From Thelonectria olida (Eukaryota; Ascomycota; Sordariomycetes; Hypocreales; Nectriaceae), in assembly GCA_020736575.1 (NCBI GenBank), contig JAGPYM010000006.1, forward strand, positions 1,984,001-2,048,000: a DNA stretch of 64,000 nt, written 5' to 3'. This document shows, in pieces, positions 34,374 through 45,838 of this stretch; within the stretch, counting starts at the first letter, position 1, and each line of letters starts with the position of its first letter. Made by a program: the position numbers and the translations under genes. The notes under the pieces are model-generated. The model made no database searches, was not told the origin of the DNA, and saw nothing but the letters and a program-made list of their open reading frames with translations.

Positions 34374-34815
34374 ACAGCCAACGTTGCCTATCAACCACTC
34401 TCCTTAATGCTTTAATTCTTACGACACTAGCATGTCACGACTACGATTATGACCTTTTCTCTCACTGAATGATAATGAAGTCTCCTTTCTTTTTCATCTT
34501 ATTTTTTGTCTGTTTTCATTATCACGATCATGTATGCCCAGAAAGGATATGTTGCTCTGAGGAGCACGGAGTCATTCATTACCAAGATACCCAGATATTT
34601 GCCGAGTGGTGGACTAATACGGAGTAGTTTTAGAGTAGGTAGATTAGTTAGAGCAAGGATCAAGGCGGTCATGAAGCATTACAGTCGTGGACACATTCGT
34701 CCAGTGTTAGCACATTGAACAGGTTTGAGGAAGGCCGCCAGGGAAGAGGACACTGGCCGATTACGAACTCATTACGCATATCAAGAACCAATAACATAAT
34801 GCATTTCTCTACTTG
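34374..34815. other. Convergent intergenic region
   Basis: About 440 bases of AT-rich 3' flanks. Nothing else is seen. Confidence 0.6.
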
Positions 34816-36162
34816 CTACTCCTCTTGGACCCTGACGACAATCTTCTTGGACTCTTTTCCACCCTCCAGCTTATGGATGCCTTCAATGACCTTGTCCCAA
34901 CCAACGCCGTCCGAGACGTATTGAATCGGCTTCAGCGCTCCAGCCTCGAGGAGACCTTCCAAGGTAGGAATCATCTTGGCAATGTCCCTCGTGACCTCGA
35001 CTCCGAGAGGTTCATGGGGTCGGCACAAGAACCCGAGCTCTACTCGGTACTCCTTGATTCCCGCCGGCGTTTTGAACTCGGACCTGTCTTAATGTCAGCG
35101 ACTCCTTATTTCGCTCCCAGTGGCCAGTTGAAGGAGTGTACCAGTCGTCGACAGAGGCGAGAAACTTTGCATCAGCCTTGGAGACAGTGCCCAGCGCCTG
35201 CACCATGACCTCGTAGCAGTGCGCGGTTGAGTCGAAGATGCGGCCGAAATTGCCCCCAGTGATTTCTTTGATGTTGGCTAGCTGCTCATCTGGGGAACCT
35301 CGGCTGTTGAATGTCTTTGTGGCCCCATTTCGAGTTGCGATCTGGCCATCCTGTGAGCATTTCCGACCGAGACAGGGAAGACTAGAAGATGTGGCACTCA
35401 CCGAGTCTTTGGATGGGGAACACGACCCAGCGACCTTGTATCCGCAAGCTTTCGCGATCTTGAAAGATCAGAATAAGCATCGTATGTGGCTTTGGAATGT
35501 GGGCTTTTAATACCTGCACGGCAAACTGGCCGACGCTGCCGGAGCCGCCTAGAATAACGACCCATTCGTCTTTTTCTTGGACCTTGGTTCCAGCTTCTGG
35601 CAGGGAAAGCTCCAGCCCAGAGATCAGGGATAGTGCTGAAGTCTGTGTCAAAGTCAGCGTTTAAGATGTACCATATTCGCTGCGCGACACGAGACGGGAT
35701 GCGCATACCAGTAATCCTACACCAACAGTGGCAGCCTCTTCGAGGGAGAGATTGGGAGGTTTCTTGAAGAAGACGTCTTCTTCAACGAGAAACGTCTCTT
35801 GCAATGGCGTATACTTGTTCTGACCGAGGGGTGCGCAGCCAAACACGTAGTCTCCCTTCTTCAGCTTTTTGCAGTCCGCGCCGACCTCAGTAACGAGGCC
35901 GACACAGTCGCTTCCGAGGACGGCTGGCCATTCATTTACCAGGAGGCCCATATGCTGCTGCATAGGCTCGCTGTATGAAGCATAAGCCATGGTGAGCTAT
36001 CAGGTGCTTAACTCCGGAGGGGGCGTCTTACACTGGGTTAATTCCGACGGCGAGGGACTTGACCAAGGCCTGCTTGGCGCTTGGAGTTCGACGCGGGAGG
36101 TCATCGACGATGGTGTAAGGCTCGTTTACGCCCTTGATGACAATGCCTGACTGAGTCGCCAT
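34816..36162 (-). CDS. Zinc-independent MDR-family enoyl/quinone reductase (LovC-like)
   Basis: Six exons (introns at 35084-35141, 35351-35401, 35459-35513, 35643-35708, 35997-36033 and correct phase throughout) give 359 residues. The start MATQSGIVIKGVNEPYTIVD, the catalytic-domain motif WPAVLGSDCVGLVTEVG and the Rossmann motif VVILGGSGSVGQFAVQ identify the medium-chain dehydrogenase/reductase superfamily. The absence of the Cys/His zinc ligands at the usual positions and the C-terminal DVxRDIAK-like/GLLEAGALKPIQY segments fit the trans-acting enoyl reductase group that includes LovC. It would use NADPH to reduce an activated double bond. No polyketide synthase is in the window, so a stand-alone role is equally likely. 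The intron at 35997-36033 is only 37 nt, unusually short, but keeps the frame. An MFS permease follows upstream on the same strand. Confidence 0.85.
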
Positions 36163-36628
36163 GATGAGAGACTGAAAACTGCTGAGGAAACGAGATGAGG
36201 GCCGCAGACAGATGAAAGGCGTGAGAGAGGGGAATAGGGAATTATAAATTCATGACGTACGAGAGGAAACTCAATACAACTGGGCTCGATCTCTCCTATC
36301 TCGCCCATCACCGCCGGTGGCTTGGAATAGTCTGACACTAGTTCTTCTCGATTCATCTCTTTGCATCTACAAATAGCTACCAATTGGTCAATATGCAGGC
36401 TAATTGTCGAAGCTGCTGTCGGTCGGTGAATCGATGGCCCGCTGCTGACGCGGGCAGGACCCTAATGCAGCCACATCACAACGCCTTTGGAATAGCAGCC
36501 CCGATCTGGATGTTGGAACCATCTGGTTGTATATAGCCTGAATGGTCGAAGATGTTGACTCATACCAAGCCGTCCTCCAATTCGACATCAACGGCTGCCC
36601 ACTTTCATTTGTCCTTTTCCAGCAATGC
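36163..36628. other. Intergenic region between MFS and enoyl reductase genes
   Basis: About 470 bases holding the 3' flank of the permease and the promoter of the reductase. A TATAAATT lies at about 36239-36246 on the minus strand reading (GAATTATAAATTCATG), about 80 bp before the reductase start. Confidence 0.5.
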
Positions 36629-38100
36629 TCAAGCTATCTTTGGCATCTTATGATGGACGTAAATCATCAAAATGGCCCCAATAAGCATGCAGCAGCCGTT
36701 GAAAACCTGGCTCTTCCAGAATATCCCCGTCTCGATATCGTTGAGTGCAGAGGTAACCGGAAAGCCAATCAATGTTCCAAGAGCCGCGGCAGCTGAGGAG
36801 ATACCCATGCGTGTGCCGACGAGGTCCTTGTCGGGGGAGAGATGTGGCACAATGATGGGATATATCACTGCCAGGGGCCCCATGAATAGAGCAATGAGCA
36901 CAGCCCAGACTATGGTGGACGTGACAGTCTTGACTCCAATCCAGCCGAGGAGTAGGACGCTGGATGCCAGCGAAAACCCACACATGGCATACGCAGGGCC
37001 AAATCGGTTCGACAACGGCACCGCCATGTATCGACCGGGGATGGTTGACGCATTGCAGATAACCAGAACGTAGAAGGACAAATTCGAGCTCGCGCCGCTC
37101 TTGAACTGCGCAAAGGTCGGGAGCAGGAAGAAGGGAACCCAATAGGCAATCCACATGACGAACAAAGCCAGGCAGAAGGCCATGAAGGCGGGGTCATGGA
37201 ACGCAGTGGGATCGAGCAAGGAACGGACTTTGTGAGGTGTCTTTTTATTACCCTCGATGGCGGGAAGCATCAGGGCCATGGCAGCCATCAACTCGACGAG
37301 CGTGACGAAGCCGATAACACGAGTTGCCCAGGCAAATCCAACCTTGGGCTGGAGCGTGGAGAACATGATAGGATAAATGATCCCCCCTACACTCATTTAG
37401 CGACGTGAAGAGGGTGAGAAATATAGGAACGAACCAACTGCAGTGCCCGAAGTAGCTACAAAGACTGCCAACGCACGATTATGCTGAAAACGCGATGCAA
37501 CGAGGCTGATGCTCGGCACGTAGAGGATTGCGCTTCCGACACCCACACAGAGGCCCTGTGCTAGAAGGATCTGGTAGTACTCGCGGGCCAGGCTCAACAT
37601 CATGACACCCAACACCGTCATGACGGTGCCTGTGACCAGGAGCTCTCGGATGTAGCCACGGTCGAATATGGGGCCCGTTACCACGCCTCCCACTGCATGT
37701 TCGTGTCTCCGTTAGCAGTGAGCTGTGTAATGATACCGCAGTTCTAAAAGCGCGTCTTACAGATGAGGACGACGCCTTGTAGTGTGCCGACCCAGGCGAT
37801 GGTGGTCGACGGCGTGGAAGCCAATAAGGCCGTCTCGTAGTACTTTTCGTACGTCCCGTACGCGCTCAAAAGGCCCCTACGGTAATACATAATTAGACAT
37901 ACAGGTCATGGAGGAGGAGAAGGTTGTGACGAATAGACTTGCCATGTCGCAGTGTAGACGAGAAAGGCGCCTAGGGCCTGCAGCCATGCGTCCAAGCCCT
38001 CGCGTTCACGCTCGGCGACATGTTGCTGTCGGCGTTCGGCATCGCTGGCGGTAGTAGTGACGTGAAAATTTTCAGAGGCGGTGTTTGGGGCAGAAACCAT
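36629..38100 (-). CDS. MFS transporter, monocarboxylate/riboflavin permease-like (MCT family)
   Basis: Four exons (introns 37387-37434, 37693-37760, 37877-37942) give 429 residues with about twelve hydrophobic spans. The N-terminal cytosolic head is followed by AFLVYTATWGLLSAYGTYEKYY, where the first span with conserved W-G begins the MCT signature. Later segments include GVVTGPIFDRGYIRELL, GSAILYVPSISLVASRF (after TM4, typical P..S....F motif), GTAVGGGIIYP and GTRMGISSAAAALGTLIG. The family imports monocarboxylates, riboflavin or related small molecules by proton symport; the substrate cannot be deduced. The first intron must use a GC donor (GCAAGT) to keep TGG-GGC in frame. Its promoter carries a 20-bp minisatellite. 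The gene is adjacent to and co-oriented with the enoyl reductase. Confidence 0.88.
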
Positions 38101-39040
38101 GCCAAGTTTTCAAGATTGTCTCTAGTGAGGGAGTTGGTGGAGATGTAGGAGAAGAAGGGGAGATGTAGGAGAAGAAGGGGAGATGTAGGAGAAGAAGGGG
38201 AGATGTAGGAGAAGAGGGGGAGATGGGGAGTGATGGAGTCATCTCGGCGGCATGACATAACGTGATCGACACTGTAATTAGGCGGAGCATGGATTGTCTC
38301 TGTGGCACGTTTCACAGTAGGGCTGAGTTGGAAATAGACCGGGGTTGACTGTCGAGAATGATGACTGCATGTCTCTCGACTGATTTGGTGTCTGTATTGA
38401 GCTGTGCTGTGCTGACAATCACAATGCCCCGTTGCTCTGTGCTTTGTAGCAGTTAGAGCCAACAGGCAGCAAGCGTCTTCGACTCTTTTCTGAATTGTTG
38501 TTACAAGTCTTGATCCTAACATCTCAAGCTATGATGGGCTGGCCATGTTATGAGTAAGAAAGAAGCACAACCACCCTGCTGTTTGAACTAGTTAAGCTAT
38601 CTTCTTCTCCCGTTCCTTCGTCCAGATCAAAGGTGAATCCTGATTGATCCTCGGTCAGCATCTGTGCTGCCGTCTGTTGGTCGACACCAACAGCGACCCG
38701 CTGCCCCTCGAGGCGCAGCCACGGCCGCAGCCAGCTTTACACTGCCCCATGCATTTTTGAACACACGATGGATTCATCTTGCCAATCCGTCATTGGCCCT
38801 CGGCAAGTCGGTTCTATGTATATGCATCCTTGGTTCGAAAGTCCCTGGCCTTGCATGCGCCCTATAGCCCCATGAGGCAATCTCCGGATCTTTGTTCTCG
38901 TTGTCTGGGCGTCGACGTGCAAGGGTGTGCTAGAACTTAAAGACTGCAACATGGCTGCTCTCGTTTGTCATCGTGGTCCTCATATTCTTGTGTCCTATAT
39001 CTCGTCAAAACACCAGTCTTAAAGATCGTCATCAGTCATC
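38101..39040. other. Divergent intergenic region with minisatellite
   Basis: About 0.94 kb between the MFS permease (-) and the MARVEL-like gene (+). Apart from the 20-bp tandem repeat at 38141-38220, no feature or gene is seen. Confidence 0.6.
38141..38225 (+). repeat. 20-bp minisatellite, four copies
   Basis: Unit AGATGTAGGAGAAGAAGGGG repeated at 38141, 38161, 38181 and 38201 (last copy with one change), plus a partial copy. It begins about 40 bp upstream of the MFS start codon, so it lies in the leader or core promoter. Confidence 0.95.
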
Positions 39041-39766
39041 ATGGTCGGCCGCCGCCCAGACGTCCTCGAATACCCTACTGGGTTCACCGTTCTACACATC
39101 TTCCAGGCCATTTTCAGTGTCATCACCACTATCCTCGTCGCCTTCACTGTCAATGTTCTTGCTTTTGCAGGCAATTGTATCATGCTGGCTACCGTACGTC
39201 TCGCCTCCAGCGCTCCACTACGCACCAAGGGTTGGTCAAGAAATACATAAGAACTCAGTACTAACACATCTTTGTTCTTCACCCAGGCTGTCCTTACCTT
39301 TCTCGTCTCCATGTGGATGGTCGTTTCCCACATCTCCATGGCCCATCTCTACAACTTTTGGGCCGCCCTCTGGTTCGACGTACTGCTCCTCATCTCCTGG
39401 ATCACCTCTGTAGCTGTCCTTCTTTTCCAAACACGCCTCTTTTGGGGCGATAGGTCCGGCCACTGCGACGAGGTTGCGTGTACCGGCTCTGCAGGCGACG
39501 CCGCTACGGTCTGGGGATATGTCTTTCTCTCTGCCGCTGGGCTTGGTGTTGTCGAGATGTAAGTGTCAATGCAGAATCGTATTGAAAGAGCACTGCTTAC
39601 CAGCTTCAGCCTATTCTTTTGCGTCTCCCTCATCTTCCACTGCGTCATGAACCGACGATACCATCGCTACAACCAAGTTGGCAGAAACCTCGAGGCCGAG
39701 CCCGTTCAAATTTCCAAGCACCCACAGGTTTCCACCGAATACAAAACGTATCATTCTCTTCCTTGA
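39041..39766 (+). CDS. Four-TM MARVEL-like membrane protein
   Basis: Three exons (introns 39194-39286 and 39559-39609) give 193 residues. Four hydrophobic spans are visible: FTVLHIFQAIFSVITTILVA, around AGNCIMLATAVLTFLVSMWM, ALWFDVLLLISWITSVAVLL, and VFLSAAGLGVVEILFFCVSL. The loop between spans 3 and 4 has a Cys pair (GHCDEVAC), and the tail is short and polar. This layout and the VSMWMVVSHI / WFDVLLLISWITS style are typical of fungal MARVEL-domain proteins, which associate with membrane microdomains or vesicle trafficking. Function is not known. Confidence 0.78.
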
Positions 39767-40442
39767 ATGGGGATTTGGGACAACGGCTGCGAATAACCAC
39801 ATCTACGATCCAGGACGTGCGCAACCACGTCTTCTATTGATTGCCACGATACGCGGTCACGACCCTGATGATTCTAGACAGGCGGAGCGATTGAATGTTT
39901 TCGTCTCTTGGACTTCTCAGTACCAGCATATTAAGCCCCAATCCCGCATTCTCGGCCATCGCCTCAGCATTGAACAAAGGTACATCAGACTCGAAGATGG
40001 GAGCAGGCCCAGAGTCAGCGGACCAATCGGCACCGAGAACGAACTGCAAGTGCTAGAGAGAACAAGCGGGGATAATTTGGGTGATGTTCGATTGAGCTTT
40101 CTTCCGCTTGGTTGCATGTAGCATGGAACGAGTATCGGTCCGAGTGTTTGTTTTTGAACTCATGCACCCTGACTCAAGATGGTCAATAGCCATGTCAGGG
40201 TGATCAAGAGTCATAATGAGAAGGATTCAAGCTAGATGAAGAAGATTCATCGCTCGAAATGACTAGGCAGAGGTTGTTACACTGTTTTAGAATGGTACAC
40301 GTCACAATGATGACTCGGCCTGGAGTCCTTCAAATGGACCTGATGGTTGAGAGAAACGGACAAGGGCAATCAGTCAATAGACAATATGCGTGAATGATAT
40401 ATACTAGATCTAAATATTTCATGACTTCCCAGAGACAGTCCC
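39767..40442. other. Convergent intergenic region
   Basis: About 0.68 kb, no supportable gene. A plus-strand frame over 39678-40121 overlaps the end of the MARVEL gene in another phase and has no protein-like features. Confidence 0.6.
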
Positions 40443-42288
40443 CTACCTGTATACAACCCTATTGACGTTATACTGCATAGCGCTGACTTGCGCCTCCTTT
40501 GCCATCCTTGCCCTCCGTCTCCGTCGAACTCGGCAGAAAATACACGCGGCGATGATCAAGATGACTACAGAGCCACCAACTGACGCAATGATAATGACGA
40601 CGTTTCTATTCTCATCAAGCCAACTGTCAGAGTCGCCAGTCCTCCCACCAAACGTGTTGATTGTCGGCCCTCCCGTAGGCGCCGCGGTCGGCTCCGTGAA
40701 ACTGCACCCCGATGCAGTGGCGCATGTCGGGGTGTCGATGATTGTCACGTCGTCGTCGTTGTCGAGAAGGCAGTTGGTCTGCAAGCGGCCTTGGCCGATG
40801 GCAGAACAGATGGCTCCAATGGTGCAGGGTGAGAACTCGCGGATTCCCGAGCTTGCAGAGGGGTTCATGATGTATTGTCCGTTTGCATTGCATGTGCTTG
40901 AGGTGAGAGGACAGCATGCTGATGAATCGCCAACCTGCGTGTCGCACGTGTTGGTCGTGCAGTCGTGCGTTGCGCCAAAGCTGTGGCCGATCTCGTGGGC
41001 GATGACCTGCCACTCCTGAGAGTTTCGGATGACAATGTTTGTCGACGAAGATGTCTGCGACGTTCCATCGCTGGTAAAGGATGTCGACCCCTGACGACAG
41101 ACCTCCCCCAACCATGAGATGCCAACTGTAGAGCCAGTTCGACATCCGCTGAGAAGAGTCCACAAAGCATTGCCGTCCTGGAATTGTCCTCGCCACTCAG
41201 AGAAACGAGACAGCCTTGTTCGTGTGTCAGCACTGTCGGTGCAGGGAACGTTCCACCGCAGAGACGTCGAGACGGAGGAGCAATCGGCATCGCTGATGGA
41301 CAAATTTCGGATCGCCAGCGAAATGTTAAATGTGTCCTCGTAGATCTGAGATGCCGAGTTGATCTCCGAGATGATGTGCGCCTCGACTTCTGCAGCAGAT
41401 TCAAAGTCTGCCGTGTAACTGCAGTCGGTGGCGACACCAAGCAGGGCAATCAGTCTCGTGGTTGGGCAGCCGTCCGTGGATCCGATTGTGTCCCTCAGAT
41501 CACCACCACCACCCCAGTTCTGTCGTTCCCAAAGACTCGGAGCGTGTCCCGCCGTGGTATGACGCCGCAGGCGTGATTGGCTGCCCGAGTCCAGTCCACA
41601 TCTCAGTTCATCGCCTGCATCTTCCCTGCGCAAGTTTCCTCCATGGACGTGCTGGCGGTCATCACCATCCCTCCATACCACCATCAAGGACTTCGAAGAT
41701 TTGGGCGGCAAGGCATGGTCACTCGTTTGTGTTCGGCGGAAGGTCGACTCGAGCTGGACATGAAATAGATCGTTTCCAATGGTGAACGTGCCGTCGAACA
41801 AGGGATCGTCCCCGTATTGTCGGATGGCTATTCTCGCGGCCCCAACGCGATTCCACATGTTGTTACCCACATCGTTTAAGAAAGCGTCTCCTTTAAAGAC
41901 AGAACGATGTGACCTCTGAACAGGTTTTATGCTGGATACGCTTCCATCAGATCGAAGGTAGTGTACCGATTCCAATTTGGACAGGATCTCATGATTTGGG
42001 GTGAGATGCAGTTTTATTATCTCGTCTTCGCCATGTAAAGAGAATGATAGGTCGACTTCTGATGGCTTTTGGGTGTTTTCTAATGCTACGAGGCTTAGAT
42101 TCTCGACCCAGGTAATGTGACGGGGTGCTTCGCGTTTGACAGAGAAAGCTACACATGAGAATGTCAGTAAGTGGCCATGAAGTGAGCTTTGCTAATCGAT
42201 CGGACTTGTGAATATAATTACCTTCAAGTGGTTTTGTGAACAACAGAATCACAAAGAGGATGCAGGTGACGAGAATTGATTGAGCCAT
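40443..42288 (-). CDS. Membrane-anchored M12-type (reprolysin-like) zinc metalloprotease
   Basis: Two exons (intron 42149-42221) give 590 residues. A signal peptide (MAQSILVTCILFVILLFTKP) precedes a propeptide of about 200 residues (FSVKREAPRHITWVENLSLV, typical start of fungal ADAM-like proteins). The catalytic domain has the full zinc motif HEIGHSFGATHD (HExxHxxGxxHD) and the downstream Met-turn YIMNPSAS. The domain ends at CSAIGQGRLQTNCL. Fungal ADAMs normally continue with a disintegrin and Cys-rich region; here a short Ser/Thr/Pro/Gly linker leads straight to one membrane span (NVVIIIASVGGSVVILIIAA) and a basic cytosolic tail. It should be a type I plasma-membrane or secretory-pathway protease. 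No catalytic residue is missing. Confidence 0.87.
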
Positions 42289-44188
42289 CGAGGAACCGCG
42301 AATAATCCAAATGGGATGGCCGTTAATCGATGCGAGGCGTATTCAGTTATACTCAGCATTATTATCCCACTTGAAGCATTATAAATCTATCACACATCCA
42401 CCCGCCTCCCAGAAAGAACATAAATCCATGACTATGGCACTGACGAGCCAATCAAGGAATGCTTGGTGACGGGGTCATGGGGGAACGCGCGGCACCTGCA
42501 CCAAGAGCAGAAAATTCTACAGTCAGTTTGGGCCTTCTTTGAGGGAAGTATACGTACGCTGTGGCTAAGCCACTGCGCCCAGCCGCTACCGAGGGAGTCT
42601 TGTGTAGCTTATATCATCAAGATTCATCGCACGAGAAGGGTGCCAAGAGCATTGCCCCAGACATTCTGGACGGTTGTGGGGGGGGTTGTCAACTCGCCAG
42701 CCAACAGCGTCCGAGTTTCAAGCACCGACCGGAGCCGGAGGTAGCGTCACTGGGGAGCTCTAAATCCGATAAGATGCCGATGGATTAATTATGCTTATGG
42801 CTCCCGGAGAGCAGAGCCGAATGCATGGTTTGACGTTTGTATCAGAATGGGAGGCCTCATGGAAGAACGGGCGGAGATATACACGCACTCGCGCAGCCCT
42901 CGCGAACTTTAAGCTTCTATGGAATCTTAGACAATCCATTAGTTACCATTGCTAAGTTACGTAGAACATAGCCGGCCAGTGTCATCGTTGATGATTGGGG
43001 CGAGCCCTTGGCAGAACGCCCACATGATACATCTGAACAATTCCCATCGGTCCGGATACTTCGGAAACGACATGGGTAGCGAATATCCGCGCGCGCGTTT
43101 TCGTCCTCTCACTTGGCATCGTCGGTACACGCATTCATCAATGACGATTCGAACAGCCGGGACGGAGCTCGCCAGTGTAGCGGAGATATACACCAATGTT
43201 AAATCCGACAGAGGCGTAATGATCATGGCTTCAGATTGTATTCGACTTGGCATACGTCCATTGCCTGCGCATCCATTTTCGGGCCGTCTTGTGACCCCAC
43301 AGATCGGCCGCCGTGTCAGCAGGTTGCATATAAGGCGAGACAGACCCTTACTTCCGGGCCGTCGCACGAAACCGAGTTGTTGGCGCGTCGAGTCTTGAAG
43401 ATAAGTTGGCATGATATGGATCGAACCATTGTCGTTATCAAAGCCTAGGCATGGGCTGAGTTAGATAGTAGCTGCACATAGCCACGTCAAATGGAGATGG
43501 CCACGTGAAAATTCAACCAGGCGCCTGCGCCAATAAATACAGGGCAGTTTTCCGACGAGTCGAGATACTTTCCATACTTTCTTTGTTCACCATATGAGTC
43601 TTCTTAGATCGGCCAAGGGAGTCGTCCCACACGCATAAAACAACTGTCACCCACCGATGATTGAAATTCCACTCGACAAAGGAAATAACGAGAAGCATTG
43701 GTACAATCAGTCATCCTCTGAAGCCTTACTAGGAAGTTGCGAGCTGAGTCTGAAGAATGCAGACTTCATATTCGACTTCATCATTCATCAGCCAGAACGA
43801 CAGTACCATCGTAATAGTAGTCAAGTTACATGCTGTGCCATCCCCGGTAGTTGGCGCTATGTAACTCGTGCGTGTGCATTTAGCCGTTTGCTACCTCAAG
43901 GCATAACAAATCAACGACAATCATTTGCCAGTTTGAGACTCCAAGTTGCATCGGGGTAATATGAAGCCAGTCGACCTGCCCCTTATTCTCAGCGCTTAGC
44001 CATTTCCGTTCAAGTTTTGGGTTTTTTTTGCAGGCTTAGATCAGCTTACATGGCAACACGGCGCTGACGGTGAGACACTCTTGTACGATGATAATTAAAT
44101 CTGACGGTGAACCCAACTTCAATCCCTCGACGCTTCATTCACTCTGCTTCACACACGAAAGCACCAAAGCATTCATCGACGTCTCAAC
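42289..44188. other. Long gene-poor region
   Basis: About 1.9 kb with no supportable gene, RNA or repeat. Frames up to 151 codons have no recognisable motif and overlap each other on both strands. It includes the divergent promoters of the metalloprotease and the PhyH gene. Confidence 0.55.
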
Positions 44189-45192
44189 ATGAAGTCAAAC
44201 AGCGAGAATCATGACCCTCAGGCAGCAGACCCCGTCGACAAAGAGTACTACCAGCGCAAGGCGAAGCGCCTCCCTTCCGACCCCACACTTCGATCCTATG
44301 TCGAACAGGTCCTGAAAGATGGCTTCGTGGTGATACCAAATGTCTTCCCAGAGGCCGAGGCCCTCGAAGCAATCGCCGAAATTGACCGACTGCACGGCGA
44401 TGCCCCCAAACCCGGCCACAACTCCTTCGACGGCTTCAAAACCAACCGCATCTTCTCCCTGCTCGGAAAGACGCGCGTCTTTGACAAGTTCTGTCTCTTG
44501 TCTCAAGTCCTCGCCCTAAATGACTTCTTCCTCGACAAAGACTACCTGATCTACATCATGGAGACCATCGTCATTAACCCAGGCGAGAAGAACCAAGTGC
44601 TGCACCACGATGACAGCGTCACGAGGATGCCTCGCCCGCGTCCTCCCGTCACGGCTGCAATTATGGTCGTTCTGGACGACTACACAGAGCTCAACGGCGC
44701 AACGAGAATCATCCCCGGGAGCCACAAGTGGGGGAGCGACAGGCTTGGCGAGGAGCATGAGGCTATACCAGCAGTCTGCCCTCGCGGGAGCATCATCTAC
44801 TTCTTGGGCACCACCTGGCACTCCGGAGGCGCCAACAGAAGCACTAAACCGCGACACGCGGCCACCATTCAATTCTGCCAACCATACATTCGACCTCTAG
44901 AGAATTTGATGGTGGCTGTAGATCCACGACGGGCGCTCTCGGGAGAGATTCCCGACAAAATCGTCGACATGATGGGATACCGAAGCGCCATCCCGTTCAT
45001 CGGCTACGGTAAGGTTTCGAGGTGAAGACAGACGAGACTGGATGCTAATGAATGACTCTCGCAGCTGACGGGCTCAACCCGAAGAAGGCCACTAGAAGAA
45101 TGATTAGACGGCTCGGAGAGCCCATCGATTATCACCCGCCCGCGTTTGCGAGTGAGCCCGGCGAGAAGGAGAAAAGAACAAGCAAGTTGTAA
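44189..45192 (+). CDS. Phytanoyl-CoA dioxygenase (PhyH) family protein
   Basis: Two exons (intron 45009-45064) give 315 residues. The fold markers are the early helix LKDGFVVIPNVFPEAEALEA, the iron-binding HxD in QVLHHDDSV, the segment ELNGATRIIPGSHKWG and the distal His in GTTWHSGGANRS followed by Arg for 2-oxoglutarate. The family uses Fe(II) and 2-oxoglutarate to hydroxylate varied small molecules, from phytanoyl-CoA to fungal secondary metabolites. There is no signal peptide or clear peroxisomal signal; the C-terminus ends TSKL, which is a plausible PTS1-like variant but not a strong one. The substrate is unknown. All metal ligands are present, in contrast to the oxygenase relic at 16.5-19 kb. 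Confidence 0.88.
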
Positions 45193-45838
45193 GCACCGAC
45201 GAAACTTGGTTGTTTTGTTATGCTTGAAGAATGACGGATGATTTCCATCGATCAAACTGTTCTGGGGCAGGGGCACTGGCTTGTCGAAGCATCTAAATAT
45301 TGAGAGGATTACGTGTTGATGCCCTCTCAACCATGACAAAAGCATCGATAGTGCCATTAAAACGTATGTCGATGCTGTTTATCGTGTGGGATGATGGATC
45401 CTCCCCGGATCAAGTGGTTTTGACCGGGGTTTCGGGCCATTGGCAGGCGAAACATCCGTAGTTTATCCACGACAACTCGTTCATGTACCTACGTACCTTA
45501 GTTTGTAGACTGGGGTTCTCTCCTCCTCCGACATGTTCAGACGCATCATCTTCCTCTTCGCACCGAGAAAATACAGTCACCGGCAGCTGACCTCGACACC
45601 ACTTCCAATTCTCTTCCCCCGGATTTCCCGAATCCGGATATTCCGCGGTTCAACTTCGCAAAAACTGGTCGCCTGATGGGCACCAGAGTCATGAGAGGCC
45701 CCAGTTATTGTTACCCCTCAGTGGGCGCTTCGGCCTCAACTCGCCCGAATGTCGCCAAGTACAAAACCGTCGACACTTGGTCGTCAAGTTATCGATATGT
45801 GACAATCAGGACTTTGATATCAACTTGATTGATTCAGA
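45193..45838. other. Intergenic region and promoter of the rhamnosidase gene
   Basis: About 650 bases; contains a perfect palindrome at 45619-45637 and further CCGG/CGG triplets around 45400-45440. No gene is seen. Confidence 0.6.
45619..45637. promoter_or_regulatory. Candidate Gal4-class zinc-cluster site CGG-N11-CCG
   Basis: CCGGATT-TCCCG-AATCCGG is a perfect 7-bp inverted repeat. Its inner triplets read CGG, 11 bases, CCG, which is the spacing bound by Gal4-type Zn2Cys6 dimers. It lies 202 bp before the rhamnosidase ATG. A binding role is inferred from the pattern only. Confidence 0.45.

Noticed and set aside
42289..44188. Possible gene or transposon in the 1.9-kb gap
   Set aside because: Frames on both strands overlap without motifs; no terminal repeats or transposase-like segments are visible.
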